A stretch of DNA of 64,000 nucleotides from Pseudomonadota bacterium (GTDB lineage Bacteria; Myxococcota_A; UBA796; CAJQPC01), in assembly GCA_024228935.1 (NCBI GenBank), contig JAAESX010000091.1, positions 1 to 64,000 of the forward strand. The letters run 5' to 3'. Below the pieces are notes generated by a model that was given only the letters and a program-made list of their open reading frames with translations, had not been told where the DNA came from and did no database searches. Within the stretch, counting starts at the first letter, position 1. Every line of letters starts with the position of its first letter. The position numbers and the translations under genes were made by a program. Of the stretch, positions 43,612 to 54,287 are shown piece by piece.

Positions 43612-44537
43612 GAGCTCCTGGTGTCATAGGCGGTATGCTGGCCTCGGAAATGCCCGACGACCCCGACGAATCCTTCGTGATCCGTTGCCTGACCTCAGGC
43701 ACTCAGCTGGACCGTGTCTCGGCCGCCGACCACGTTCGCGTGGGACCCGGCGACGACGCCGCGGTGCTGACCGACGGCACCGTGCTGACCGTCGACGCGA
43801 TGACCGAGGGCGTCCACTGGGACGTGCGCTGGTCCGCCGAGGACGTGGGCCGGCGCCTGGTCGCGGTGAACGCCTCGGACGTGGCCGCCTGCGGCGCCGA
43901 TCCGACCTGGGCGCTGCTGACGATCTCGCTCCCCGACCCGATCGACGCCGCCTGGGTGCGCGAGTTCACCCGCGGGGTCCACGCCGCGCTCGGCAGCGTG
44001 CCCCTGATCGGGGGCGACACCACCCGCACCGAGGGCCCCATCCACGTCTCGATGACGCTCGGCGGACGACTCCGGGGCGAGCCGCTCCTGCGCACGGGCG
44101 CTCGGGTCGGCGACGGCATCTGGGTCAGCGGCGTCCTGGGCGCCGCGTCGGCCGCGTTCCACCTGGGCGACCCCGCCTGCATGCCTGCACTCCTGCGTCC
44201 GGAGCCGCCGCTCCACCTCGGCCCCCTGCTCGCCGAGCGCGGCCTGGCGAGCGCCGGGATGGACCTGTCGGACGGACTCGCCACAGATCTGGCGCGCCTG
44301 TGCGCCGCCTCGGACGTCGGCGCCCGGGTCGACCCCGCGCTCCTCCCCCTCCCCGACGTGCCCCAGGCCATCGAGCACATCGCGTTCGGCGACGACTACC
44401 AGCTGCTCGTGACCTCGTCCCAGGACCTCGCCCCCCACGGCCTGACCCGGATCGGGACCATCGTCGCCGGCCAGGGCGCCGTGCTGATCGGCCGCGACTG
44501 GCCCGCGGCCTGGCACCACTTCCAGAGGTCCGGCTGA
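43608..44537 (+). CDS. thiL: Thiamine-monophosphate kinase
   Basis: 309-aa ATP-grasp-unrelated AIR-synthase-fold kinase making thiamine diphosphate from thiamine phosphate. Seen are the N-terminal VGPGDDAAVL Mg-binding loop, TVDAMTEGVHWD, NASDVAACGA, PLIGGDTTRTEGP, the mid-region LRTGARVGDGIWVSG and the C-terminal AGMDLSDGLATDLARL. Together these are diagnostic for ThiL. The annotated start is the GTG at 43608 (GTGA overlap); internal ATGs at 43635 and 43650 are alternatives. The TGATG overlap with the next gene couples them. Confidence 0.9.
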   Translation: MRAPGVIGGMLASEMPDDPDESFVIRCLTSGTQLDRVSAADHVRVGPGDDAAVLTDGTVLTVDAMTEGVHWDVRWSAEDVGRRLVAVNASDVAACGADPTWALLTISLPDPIDAAWVREFTRGVHAALGSVPLIGGDTTRTEGPIHVSMTLGGRLRGEPLLRTGARVGDGIWVSGVLGAASAAFHLGDPACMPALLRPEPPLHLGPLLAERGLASAGMDLSDGLATDLARLCAASDVGARVDPALLPLPDVPQAIEHIAFGDDYQLLVTSSQDLAPHGLTRIGTIVAGQGAVLIGRDWPAAWHHFQRSG

Positions 44538-45790
44538 TGGGTCTCTCGCTGATCCTGCTCGGCGTCCTCATCCTGCTGTCCGGCTTCTTCTCGGGCAGCG
44601 AGACCGCGCTGTTCAGCCTCCAGGCCATCGACCGCGAGCGGCTCAAGGAGGAAGGCGGCGCCGGCCTCGTCGTGAACCGCCTGCTCGAGGAGCCCCGGCG
44701 GACCCTGGCCAGCGTGTTGATGGGCAACGAGCTCGTCAACATCAGCCTCTCGACCGTCTGCGCGGGCATGGTCCTGTCGGTGTGGCCGGACAAGCCGTAC
44801 CTGAACCTGCTGGTCGCGACGCCGCTCCTGATCCTGTTCGGCGAGGTCACCCCGAAGACCATCGCGCTCCGGCACGGTCGACGCTTCGCCGTCCAGGTCG
44901 CTCGCCCGCTCACCTGGTGGGCCACGCTCATCACGCCGATCCGGTGGCTGCTCCAGTCGCTCGCCAACCTGGCGATCCGCATCCTGGGCGGCGGCACCGG
45001 CAACGACAGCCAGACCATCGAAGAGGCCGAGGTCCGCCGGTTGATCGACGAGGGCCACGAAGCGGGCTCGATCAACGCGGTCGAGGCCTCGCTCATCCAC
45101 CGCGTCTTCAGCTTCGGCGACGTCAGCGTCGGTCGCTTGATGACCCCCGCCCCGGACATCGTCAGCTTCCAGGTCGGCACCCGCTACCGGCGCCTGGTCG
45201 ACCAGCTGCAGAAGACCCCGTTCTCGCGCGTCCCCATGTACGGAAAGCGGCCCGACGACGTGGTCGGGATCCTGCTGACCAAGGACCTGCTGCGGTTCAA
45301 GGGCAAGACCCCGCCGAGCCAGGGTGAGCTCCGGAACCTGCTGCAGGAGCCCTTCTTCGTGCCGTCGAGCAAGCCCGCCGACGATATGCTGCGCGAGTTC
45401 CAGGCCCGCCGGAGCCACATGGCCCTGGTCGTCGACGAGCACGGCGGCATCGACGGCGTCATCACGCTGGACGACCTGCTCGACGAGCTCGTCGGGCCCC
45501 AGCTGGACGTGCACGAGGACCCCGAGATCTCCGTCCTGCGCGAAGGTGCCTGGACCGTCGCCGGAGGCATCGACCTCGAGGACCTGGCCGAGCTCACCGG
45601 CGTGGTCCTGTCACACGACGAGGTCCACACCCTGGGCGGCTTCGTCATGGACGCGCTCGGCCACGTGCCCGAGGTGGGCGAGACCACTGACGTGGACGGT
45701 GTCCGCTTCACCGTCGTCTCGATGGACGACCGGCGGATCCTCGAGGTCGAGGTCATGCTCCTGGCGCCGACCGAAGGGGAGGCCGAGTGA
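44537..45790 (+). CDS. CNNM/CorC-type membrane protein with CBS domains (copy 1)
   Basis: 417-aa integral membrane protein. The DUF21 (CNNM) transmembrane domain spans residues 1-150, beginning SLILLGVLILLSGFFSGSET, the conserved FFSGSET. Two CBS domains follow (about 190-315: GRLMTPAPDIVSFQ, SRVPMYGKRPDDVVGILLTKDLL, MALVVDEHGGIDGVITLDDL), then the CorC/HlyC transporter-associated domain (VAGGIDLEDLAELTG). CNNM/CorC proteins export Mg2+ or other divalent ions. It begins in a TGATG overlap with thiL and ends overlapping copy 2. Confidence 0.87.
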   Translation: MGLSLILLGVLILLSGFFSGSETALFSLQAIDRERLKEEGGAGLVVNRLLEEPRRTLASVLMGNELVNISLSTVCAGMVLSVWPDKPYLNLLVATPLLILFGEVTPKTIALRHGRRFAVQVARPLTWWATLITPIRWLLQSLANLAIRILGGGTGNDSQTIEEAEVRRLIDEGHEAGSINAVEASLIHRVFSFGDVSVGRLMTPAPDIVSFQVGTRYRRLVDQLQKTPFSRVPMYGKRPDDVVGILLTKDLLRFKGKTPPSQGELRNLLQEPFFVPSSKPADDMLREFQARRSHMALVVDEHGGIDGVITLDDLLDELVGPQLDVHEDPEISVLREGAWTVAGGIDLEDLAELTGVVLSHDEVHTLGGFVMDALGHVPEVGETTDVDGVRFTVVSMDDRRILEVEVMLLAPTEGEAE

Positions 45791-47016
45791 GCCTCACGTT
45801 CGCCGCCGGCCTGGTCGCCATCTGCCTCGTGACCGAGGGGTTCTTCTCGGGCAGTGAGATCGCCGTCGTCTCGGCCGATCGGCTGAAGCTGCGCAGCGCC
45901 GCCGAGAGCGGGAGCCGGGGGGCAGGCATCGCGCTGCGCATGCTGGAGCGCCCGGAGCACCTGCTCGGGACGTGTCTGATGGGCACGAACCTGTCGACGG
46001 TCAGCGCCTCGACGGTCTCGGCCGCCGCCATGGTGACGGTCTGGCCCAACGCCGGCTCGGTCGCGGTGGTCGCGCTGCTCTTCCCGCTGATCCTCCTGTT
46101 CGGCGAGCTGATCCCGAAGTCGCTGTTCCAGCACTACGCCGACCGCGTCGCGCCTGTGATCGCGCTGCCGCTGTACCTGTTCTCGCTCGTGTTCGCGCCG
46201 GTCCTCTTCATCATCGAGGGCCTGACCCGGCTCCTCTTCAAGGTGACCGGGGGCGAGGGCGCGCTGCATCGAGCGGCCAGCCGCGAGGACATCATCCTGC
46301 TGCTCGAGGCCAGCGAGCAGCTCGCCATCGACGAGGACGACCGCGAGCTCATCCAGCGCGTCTTCGAGTTCGGCGAGACCCGGGTCGAGGAGGCCATGGT
46401 CCCGCTGATCGAGGTCGCCTCGATCAGCAACGAGCTGACGGCTCGCGAGGCCGTGGCGCTCCTGGTCGAGGAGGGCCACTCGCGCATGCCGGTCTACGAA
46501 GACCGCGTCGACAACGTCATCGGCATCGTCCACCACACCGACCTGCTCTTCCTCGAGAGCCTGGACATCCCCGTCGACCGCGTGATGCGGCCCCCCGTCT
46601 TCGTCCCCGAGAGCAAGCACATCGAGAGCCTGTTCCACGAGTTCCAGACGAACCGAACGCGCATCGCCGTCCCCGTCGACGAGTACGGCGGCGCTGTCGG
46701 GCTCATCACGATGGAGGACATCCTCGAGGAGATCGTGGGCGACATCGTCGACGAGCACGACGAGCGCATGTCCCAGATCACCAAGGTCGGCGAGCGCGAG
46801 TGGCTCGTCAGCGCCCGGGTCGAGGTGGACGTGCTGTGCGAGGAGACGGGCATCCACCTCCCGGACGGCGACTACGAGACGCTCGCCGGCTTCCTGCTCG
46901 GACGGCTCGGGCGCGTGCCCGGCGTCGGAACCCGGGTCCGCGAGGGCCAGTGGCACCTCGAGGTCACCGAGGCCTCGGACCGGGCTGTCCTGCGCGTGCG
47001 CCTGCAGCGACGCTGA
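45787..47016 (+). CDS. CNNM/CorC-type membrane protein with CBS domains (copy 2)
   Basis: 409-aa paralogue of the preceding gene with the same order: DUF21 membrane domain (EGFFSGSEIAVVSADRLKL), two CBS domains (EAMVPLIEVASISNEL, SRMPVYEDRVDNVIGIVHH, IAVPVDEYGGAVGLITMEDI) and a terminal CorC domain (LVSARVEVDVLCEETGIHL). GTG start in a GTGA overlap. Two co-translated paralogues suggest a heterodimer. Confidence 0.87.
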   Translation: MSLTFAAGLVAICLVTEGFFSGSEIAVVSADRLKLRSAAESGSRGAGIALRMLERPEHLLGTCLMGTNLSTVSASTVSAAAMVTVWPNAGSVAVVALLFPLILLFGELIPKSLFQHYADRVAPVIALPLYLFSLVFAPVLFIIEGLTRLLFKVTGGEGALHRAASREDIILLLEASEQLAIDEDDRELIQRVFEFGETRVEEAMVPLIEVASISNELTAREAVALLVEEGHSRMPVYEDRVDNVIGIVHHTDLLFLESLDIPVDRVMRPPVFVPESKHIESLFHEFQTNRTRIAVPVDEYGGAVGLITMEDILEEIVGDIVDEHDERMSQITKVGEREWLVSARVEVDVLCEETGIHLPDGDYETLAGFLLGRLGRVPGVGTRVREGQWHLEVTEASDRAVLRVRLQRR

Positions 47017-47046
47017 CACCCCCGCGCGAGCGGATATGGTCCGGGC

Positions 47047-48198
47047 ATGAAGGCCATCGTCCTGGAAGCCGACTGGGCACCCCGCGAGGGGTTCGCCATC
47101 ACCGACGCCGAGCGCGTCGCCCGCAAAGCCACCGGCAGCGCCGTCTGGCAGAACCCGCGCTTCGCCGCCCGAAGCCTCGACGACCCCACCCCAGGGCACA
47201 ACGAGGTCGTCGTCCAGGTGCGCGCATGCGGCGTGTGTGGCTCGGACACCCACTGCTACGAGACCGACGAGCAGGGCTACATCATCTTCTCCGGCCCCGT
47301 GTCGCTGCCGGTCGTCCCGGGTCACGAGTACACGGGCGAGGTCGTGGCCGTCGGCAAGGGCGTGCGCGAGCTCGCCGTCGGGGACCTGGTCGCCGCCGAG
47401 GGGATGCTGAACTGCGGCGTCTGCACGGTCTGCCGCACCGGTCGACCGAACCAGTGCCCGCACCTCGAGATGGTGGGCTTCAGCTCGCCCGGGGCCTACG
47501 CCGAGTACATCACCGTCGACGAGCGGTTCTGCTGGAAGCTCGACGGACTGGCCACGGCCCTCGGGAGCGCCCAGGCCGCGCTGGAGATCGGCGCGCTGGT
47601 CGAGCCCATCAGCTGTTCGTACAACGGCATCTTCGTGGCGGGCCGCGGAATGCGTCCCGGAGACCACGTCGCCGTGTACGGGGCCGGTCCCATCGGACTC
47701 GGCGCCATCGCCCTCGCCCGAGCCTCGGGCGCCGCGAGCATCACCGCGTTCGACGTCTCCGCCGAGCGCAATGCACTGGCGCTCGCCTGCGGAGCCGACG
47801 CCGCGCACGACCCGCGCGACGTCGACCCGGCCGAAGCCGTCCTGGAAGCGACGCGAGGCCTGGGCGCGGACCTGCAGGTCGAGGCCGCCGGCGCCGCCGT
47901 CCAGACCATGCCGTCGATCGAGCGCTCGTTCGCCCCCGGCGGTCAGATGATCTACCTGGGTCGGACCGGCGAGCGGGCCCCCGTCATGCTGGACGTCCTG
48001 GTGACCGGCGCGGCGTCCATCGCGGGCTCACGCGGCCACGTCGGGATGGGCTGCTTCCCCCGCGTCATCCGGCTCCTGGAGCGCGAGGCGCTGCCGGTCC
48101 AGCCGATGATCACGAGCCGCCGCCCCTTCGACGACTTCTTCGCCGCGATCGAGAAGTCCTGCGAGCGCACCGACGGCAAGATCCTGCTCGTCTACTGA
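47047..48198 (+). CDS. Zinc-dependent medium-chain alcohol/polyol dehydrogenase
   Basis: 383-aa MDR dehydrogenase. Catalytic zinc ligands Cys61 (ACGVCGSDTH) and His93-Glu94 (VVPGHEY) and structural-zinc Cys123, 126, 129, 137 (LNCGVCTVCRTGRPNQC) are all present. The Rossmann motif is GAGPIGLGAI. An insertion of about 30 residues at the N-terminus (residues 12-45) and the GCGSDTHCYETDEQGY-like loop recall the threonine/sorbitol dehydrogenase branch, including scyllo-inosose 3-dehydrogenases; substrate cannot be fixed. It stands alone 30 bp after the CNNM pair. Confidence 0.82.
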   Translation: MKAIVLEADWAPREGFAITDAERVARKATGSAVWQNPRFAARSLDDPTPGHNEVVVQVRACGVCGSDTHCYETDEQGYIIFSGPVSLPVVPGHEYTGEVVAVGKGVRELAVGDLVAAEGMLNCGVCTVCRTGRPNQCPHLEMVGFSSPGAYAEYITVDERFCWKLDGLATALGSAQAALEIGALVEPISCSYNGIFVAGRGMRPGDHVAVYGAGPIGLGAIALARASGAASITAFDVSAERNALALACGADAAHDPRDVDPAEAVLEATRGLGADLQVEAAGAAVQTMPSIERSFAPGGQMIYLGRTGERAPVMLDVLVTGAASIAGSRGHVGMGCFPRVIRLLEREALPVQPMITSRRPFDDFFAAIEKSCERTDGKILLVY

Positions 48199-48259
48199 CG
48201 CGCCGGGCCCCGAGAAAAAAAGTGCGGTCCAGGGGTCATGTCCCTCGGGAGTTCTTCCG

Positions 48260-48283
48260 CTTCGTTGTGTGACGACAACGAAG
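48260..48283 (+). promoter_or_regulatory. Leader hairpin upstream of the 156-aa gene
   Basis: A perfect 9-bp inverted repeat (CTTCGTTGT, six-base loop, ACAACGAAG), with GTT/AAC extension across a bulge. It lies 6 nt before the Shine-Dalgarno site GGAGGA (48289-48294) of the gene starting at 48302. No T tract follows, so it looks more like an operator or mRNA-stability/attenuation element than a terminator. Confidence 0.45.
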
Positions 48284-48301
48284 AACCCGGAGGACAACAA
48301 G

Positions 48302-48772
48302 ATGCTCACTTTCTCGGCCCACAAGCTCCCGGCCTCGGCCCCCGAACCGACCCCGATCCTCGAGTCCAGCCTCCAGTTCCTGGACGGACCCGAGCACAGC
48401 GTCTCGATGCCCACGGCGCTGGTCGGTGAGGAGGTCGCGCTCCACAGCTTCCGCGAGCACCAGGACGCGCTGGCCGGTCCGGCCTTCGACCCGGTGCACC
48501 TGTTCCAGCGCAGCGCCATCCCGCGCGCCGCCGTCCGCGGCGAAGAGCAGAGCGTAGCGGCGATTCTCAAGGCGAGGCACGACCTGGCGTTCTGGACGCC
48601 GATGGTCGAGCACGGACTCGCCGACATGTTCAGCGGACACCTCCGGGACCTGTACGCAGCCCTGGACCTCCTCGAGCGGTTCCCACCCCGTCGCGCCGTC
48701 CTGCGGCCCCACTGGGAAGATGCCCGCGCCGCGCTCGTAGGAGCGCTCCCTCGCGCCACCAAGGCGGCCTGA
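48302..48772 (+). CDS. Unrecognised 156-aa protein
   Basis: No family recognised. The ATG at 48302 is preferred over a GTG at 48269 because GGAGGA lies 8-13 nt upstream and the GTG falls inside a hairpin. The sequence is soluble: an N-terminal segment rich in Pro/Ser (HKLPASAPEPTPILES), then probable helices (DLAFWTPMVEHGLADMFSGH, LRDLYAALDLLERFPPRRAV) and a basic Ala-rich tail. No signal peptide, membrane segment or catalytic motif. It is isolated, with gaps of 103 bp before and 239 bp after, so probably transcribed alone. Confidence 0.6.
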   Translation: MLTFSAHKLPASAPEPTPILESSLQFLDGPEHSVSMPTALVGEEVALHSFREHQDALAGPAFDPVHLFQRSAIPRAAVRGEEQSVAAILKARHDLAFWTPMVEHGLADMFSGHLRDLYAALDLLERFPPRRAVLRPHWEDARAALVGALPRATKAA

Positions 48773-49011
48773 GGACCCCACACGTTTCCTCGCGGAGGGC
48801 TCCGCTCTGGCCCTCCGGCCGTACCCGATGGCACGCCACGGGCACGGTGATCCTCCTGAGTACTTCGTCGTCAATTCCCGGCTCGTCTCCACATGGTGTG
48901 GGGGCGGGTCGGGAACGCCGTCGTTGGTGGGCCCATGGGCCGGGGGCCCGCGTTGACGCTGTGGATCGGCGCGTGGTTCAATCCCCGTCGCAGCACGGAC
49001 CTGAGGCAGCG
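48773..49011. other. 239-bp non-coding gap before the second dnaK
   Basis: No gene found. It contains a 7-bp stem (GGAGGGC...GCCCTCC) just after the 156-aa gene, which may act as a factor-independent 3' end although no T tract follows, and a 12-bp perfect palindrome GGCCCATGGGCC (48930-48941) immediately ahead of the candidate dnaK promoter, a possible operator. Confidence 0.5.
48953..48982 (+). promoter_or_regulatory. Candidate promoter of the DnaK-like gene
   Basis: TTGACG (48953-48958) and TTCAAT (48977-48982) are 18 bp apart. GAGG (49003-49006) then precedes the TTG start at 49012. The site also argues against the much longer open frame that begins at 48847. Confidence 0.4.
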
Positions 49012-50811
<1,800 letters not shown>

Positions 50812-50854
50812 GGCGCTGTCTGCAGGAGGCGTCCTCGCCGAGGGCGTCGTCATC

Positions 50855-51613
50855 GTGCTGGTCCAGCCGCTGCAGCCCGGCAACGTCGGAGCGGTCGCGC
50901 GCGCCATGGCCAACACCGGCCTGCGCCGCCTGGTGCTGGTCGACCCGCCGTCGTTCGACATGGAGCGCGCGCGCTGGATGGCCAGCGGCGGCAAGCGCAT
51001 CCTCGACGAGGCCCGCTTCGTCGCCACGGTCGAAGAGGCCGTCGAGGGCTGCACATGGGCCGTCGGGACCACCGCCCGGAAGCGCCGATGGGAGTGGGCC
51101 CCGATGGATCCCCCTTCCCTGGCGACCCAGGCCTTCGAGCGCGAGGGGCCGGTGGCGGTCCTGTTCGGTCGTGAGGACCACGGGCTCGACAACGACAGCC
51201 TCAGCTGGTGCCAGGCCGCTCTCCGCATCCCGACCTCGGGCGAGCCGTCGCTGAACCTGGCGCAGGCCGTGCTGTTGACGTGCTCGGCGCTGTTCACCGA
51301 GGCCCGGTCGCGCGGCTTCGTCGGCCGGGACGACATCGTTCGGCAGGGCAAGCGCAGCGGGGGCGGCCCGGTCTCCGAGCGCCCACGCCCGCCGTCCGAG
51401 CTCGGCTCGCTACAGATGCAGCGCCGAACGGTGGACATGGCGGTCGAGCTGCTTCAGGACACGCCCTACATGCTGGGGCGCAACCCGGAGCAGGTCACCG
51501 TGACGCTCGGCCAGTTCCTTGGGCGTGCTCAGCCGACCAAGGTCGAGCTCGAGATCCTGCTCGGCATGATCAAGAAGACACGCTGGAAGCTCGACCATCC
51601 CGACGACGGCTGA
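50855..51613 (+). CDS. SpoU/TrmJ-like RNA methyltransferase
   Basis: 252-aa SPOUT-class methyltransferase related to TrmJ, which 2'-O-methylates tRNA. N-terminal VQPLQPGNVGAVARAMANTG is the SpoU first motif; VLFGREDHGLDN is motif 2 and IPTSGEPSLNLAQAV motif 3, forming the trefoil knot for SAM. The C-terminal tail (VELEILLGMIKKTRWKL) matches the extra helical region of TrmJ. GTG start at 50855 with GAGGG upstream, 44 bp after the DnaK-like gene. The 3' end overlaps the convergent DUF2330 gene by 44 bp. Confidence 0.82.
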   Translation: MLVQPLQPGNVGAVARAMANTGLRRLVLVDPPSFDMERARWMASGGKRILDEARFVATVEEAVEGCTWAVGTTARKRRWEWAPMDPPSLATQAFEREGPVAVLFGREDHGLDNDSLSWCQAALRIPTSGEPSLNLAQAVLLTCSALFTEARSRGFVGRDDIVRQGKRSGGGPVSERPRPPSELGSLQMQRRTVDMAVELLQDTPYMLGRNPEQVTVTLGQFLGRAQPTKVELEILLGMIKKTRWKLDHPDDG

Positions 51614-52874
51614 GACCGAGCGCCAACAGCCCCAGAAGGAACGCCGGCGCGACCGGAGCGCTCGCGCAGCCCCAGTTGCCCTCTTCTTCGATGACCGGCG
51701 CGTCCTCGTCGTCGTTCGGGTTCGGCGTGTCCGTGTCCGTCGAGCCATCGCACGAGCCCGGGTCGTCGGCCCAGCCGGTCACGCAGTTGGAGAACCGGTC
51801 CTCGAGGTCCGCGTCGTAGGCGATGTACCGCAGCTGCGTGAACGAGCTGATGCTCGAGCCATAGAACACCAGGTCCTGGTCGACCGCCTCGGGCGGGTAG
51901 CGCATGTGCAGCCGCGAGAAGTAGGCTTCGTTCGTCTCGCCGTCCCAGCCCAGCGCGTGCAGGTCCTCGTCCGCGAGCGGATCGCCAGCGCAGGGGTCAC
52001 ACCCGCTGGGTGTCCACCCGTACTCGAGGACCCAGCCGGGCCGCTCCTCGGTGGAGAGCGCGGCGACGAACCGCTCGTCGACAAATGTGGCCAGGCCTCC
52101 GGTGGCGTCCACGTCGACCATGCAGTCGGTCTCCTGCTCGACCTCCGGGTAGTTGCTGATGTGCGTCTGGCCGGAGTCCGACAGCGCGTAGACGATGAGG
52201 TCCTGTTCGCCGCCCGAGTTCAGCGTGCCGAGACGGATCGGCAGCATGAAGGCGTCCGCCTCGTACCCGAACTGGAGCGGAGACAGGTAGCTTGACCCCT
52301 CGGGCGTCTCGTCCAGGTTCACCTTCGCCGCGAAGAACTTCGCGCCCGCGTCGACGTACTCCTGCAGCAGGTCCTCGGCGTCGGTCGACACGGCGTAGTC
52401 GTTGTCGTTGAGCCACGTGACCAGCGCGCCGCTCTCGTCAGCGGACAGGACGACGATGTCGTACTCGCCGACCGAGAACTCGGCCTCGACCGTCACGCTG
52501 TCGTCCGCGTCGTCTCCGGCGCCCTCCCCGTCGTTGGCGCTGTCCAGCGTGCCGCTGTCCCCCCGGCTGGCGAAGTCGTCGCAGGTGTACGTGACCAGCC
52601 GAGGAGCTGAGTACGCATCCAAGCGGCCGATGATCTCGCCGTCCAGCACCGCGACGTCCTCGGCGTCGAGCACCTCGGGCACCGGCACGACCAGCGCGAA
52701 CTCCGAGACGTTGCCCTCGAAGTCGTTGACCAAGGTCAGCGTGGTCCGCGAGCCCTGTCGCACGACCGCCAGCTGGCTCGCGTTGTTGTACATCTCGGCG
52801 CCGACCTGGCCGGCGTAGTGGCCACAGAAGGCATGGGCGTCCGGGGACATCAGCCCCAGCGCGATCCACATCAT
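51570..52874 (-). CDS. DUF2330 protein with MYXO-CTERM-like tail
   Basis: 434-aa exported protein. Signal-like N-terminus (MWIALGLMSPDAHAFCGHY). The DUF2330 region has QLAVVRQGSRTTLTLVNDFEGN, FALVVPVPEVLD and RLVTYTC, and ends in ALGWDGETNEAYFSRLHMRY. The C-terminus is EGNWGCASAPVAPAFLLG, then a hydrophobic stretch and LSRRRDGRA: the Cys-then-helix-then-Arg layout of MYXO-CTERM sorting signals. ATG at 52874 with a strong Shine-Dalgarno site (AAGGAGAG at 52879-52886). Divergent from the sulfatase-fold lipoprotein across 50 bp. Confidence 0.82.
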   Translation of the reverse strand: MMWIALGLMSPDAHAFCGHYAGQVGAEMYNNASQLAVVRQGSRTTLTLVNDFEGNVSEFALVVPVPEVLDAEDVAVLDGEIIGRLDAYSAPRLVTYTCDDFASRGDSGTLDSANDGEGAGDDADDSVTVEAEFSVGEYDIVVLSADESGALVTWLNDNDYAVSTDAEDLLQEYVDAGAKFFAAKVNLDETPEGSSYLSPLQFGYEADAFMLPIRLGTLNSGGEQDLIVYALSDSGQTHISNYPEVEQETDCMVDVDATGGLATFVDERFVAALSTEERPGWVLEYGWTPSGCDPCAGDPLADEDLHALGWDGETNEAYFSRLHMRYPPEAVDQDLVFYGSSISSFTQLRYIAYDADLEDRFSNCVTGWADDPGSCDGSTDTDTPNPNDDEDAPVIEEEGNWGCASAPVAPAFLLGLLALGLSRRRDGRASSVSS

Positions 52875-52924
52875 GGGTCTCTCCTTCGTCCCTGCCCACC
52901 GAAAGTACCAGTAGACTGGCGCAG

Positions 52925-54277
52925 ATGCTCCTCCTGATGGCCTGCGCCGGCGAACCCGAGCCACCCGCGCGCAAGCCCGACATCCTGGTCGTGGTCCTGG
53001 ACACCGTGCGGGCGGACCACGTGATGGCCGACCTGCCGACGCCCCAACTCCAGGCGGTCGCCGACGCCGGCGTCGTGTTCACGAGCGCCAGCAGCTCGTC
53101 GTGGACGTGGCCCTCGCACGCATCGCTGTTCACGGGACAGGCACCCTGGGAGCACGGCGCCCACTTCACCGAGGGGGACGGGCTCACCGTCGCGGGTGGG
53201 TGGATCCAGGTCAGCCCGATGCGCCGGGATGCGGTCACGCTGGCGGAGAGGTTCTCGGCCGAGGGCTACCGGACGGCCGCGGTGGGCGCGAACGCGCTGC
53301 TGGACCCCGACCTGGGCCTGACCCGCGGGTTCGAGCAGGTGGCGGTCTACCCCAACCACGACGTGCGGGTTCTCCAGGAGGTCGACGCGGTCCTGGCCGC
53401 CGAGGACGACCGTCCGCTGCTCCTGTTCGTGAACCTCTACGCCGCGCACGCGCCCTGGGAGATCCGCGACGCGACCCAGGCGCTCCAGCCCCGCCTCGAC
53501 GCCGCGACCTGGCTCGACCCGTGGAAGCTCAACCGCGCCGCCATCGCACCGCACGCCGGCCGGACGCAAGACGAACCCGACATGGTCGAGCGCTGGCTCC
53601 AGGGGGATCTGGAGATCGACGCGGAAGGCTGGGAGCTGATCAACCAGCTCTACAACGGCGAGGTGATGCACGTCGATCGGGAGCTCAACCACGTGCTGAC
53701 CTCGTGGAACACCTCCGGTCGCTCATCGGGCGTGGTCGCCGTCACCTCGGACCACGGCGAGCTGCTGGGCGAGCGCGGCATGGTCCTGCACTGCCGCTCG
53801 CTGTACCCCGAGCTCACCCACGTCCCTCTCGTCCTGGCCGGCCCGGGCGTGCCCACGGGTCAGACGGTCCAGACACCGGTGCAGCTCCGCGAGCTGTACG
53901 GCGCGTTGCTTCAGCTCGCCGGCATCGAGGACGGCTCCTCGCTGCTGGGCACGCTCGACACGCCGCGGACCGATCCGCTCCTCGACAAGGCCTGGAAGGA
54001 CGGGACCTGGGCGACACGCATCGGCGGCCGCTACACGCAGGGCTACGAGATGGTCCGCCACGAAGGCTGGGCGCTCATCTCGGGGACCACCTCGGGCCAC
54101 GAGCTCTACGACCTGGAGACGGACCCGGGGATGACGATGGATCTCTCCGAGGCGCATCCGGACCGCGTCGACGCGCTGCGGCAGCACGCGGACTTCGTCG
54201 AGGAGCGACCCACGGGGCTCCTCGAGGTCGACGACGCCACCCAGGAGCGGCTCCGCGCGATGGGCTACATCCAGTAG
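52925..54277 (+). CDS. Sulfatase-fold lipoprotein (Thr-type)
   Basis: 450-aa lipoprotein (lipobox LMAC, Cys7) of the alkaline phosphatase/sulfatase superfamily. Metal Asp in VVVLDTVRAD (Asp26), nucleophile region SSSSWTWPSHASLFTG with Thr61-Trp-Pro-Ser-His where sulfatases have Cys/Ser-x-Pro-Ser-Arg, and metal ligands in TSDHGELLGERG. The typical C-terminal LRAMGYIQ and DLETDPG are present. Without Cys/Ser it cannot use formylglycine chemistry, so phosphodiester or phosphate hydrolysis is more likely. Distant paralogue of 20600-22168. Confidence 0.78.
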   Translation: MLLLMACAGEPEPPARKPDILVVVLDTVRADHVMADLPTPQLQAVADAGVVFTSASSSSWTWPSHASLFTGQAPWEHGAHFTEGDGLTVAGGWIQVSPMRRDAVTLAERFSAEGYRTAAVGANALLDPDLGLTRGFEQVAVYPNHDVRVLQEVDAVLAAEDDRPLLLFVNLYAAHAPWEIRDATQALQPRLDAATWLDPWKLNRAAIAPHAGRTQDEPDMVERWLQGDLEIDAEGWELINQLYNGEVMHVDRELNHVLTSWNTSGRSSGVVAVTSDHGELLGERGMVLHCRSLYPELTHVPLVLAGPGVPTGQTVQTPVQLRELYGALLQLAGIEDGSSLLGTLDTPRTDPLLDKAWKDGTWATRIGGRYTQGYEMVRHEGWALISGTTSGHELYDLETDPGMTMDLSEAHPDRVDALRQHADFVEERPTGLLEVDDATQERLRAMGYIQ

Positions 54278-54287
54278 CGAGCGCCGG

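Noticed and set aside
45184..47808. 874-codon minus-strand open frame
   Set aside because: Antisense to the CNNM pair and dehydrogenase, all with clear family motifs.
48238..48429. 63-aa open frame opening at the hairpin
   Set aside because: Shadow of the 156-aa gene in another frame.
48847..49011. N-terminal extension of the DnaK-like protein from an ATG at 48847
   Set aside because: The extension is Arg/Ser-rich with no Hsp70 similarity and would run across the palindrome and candidate promoter; the TTG at 49012 starts the family exactly.
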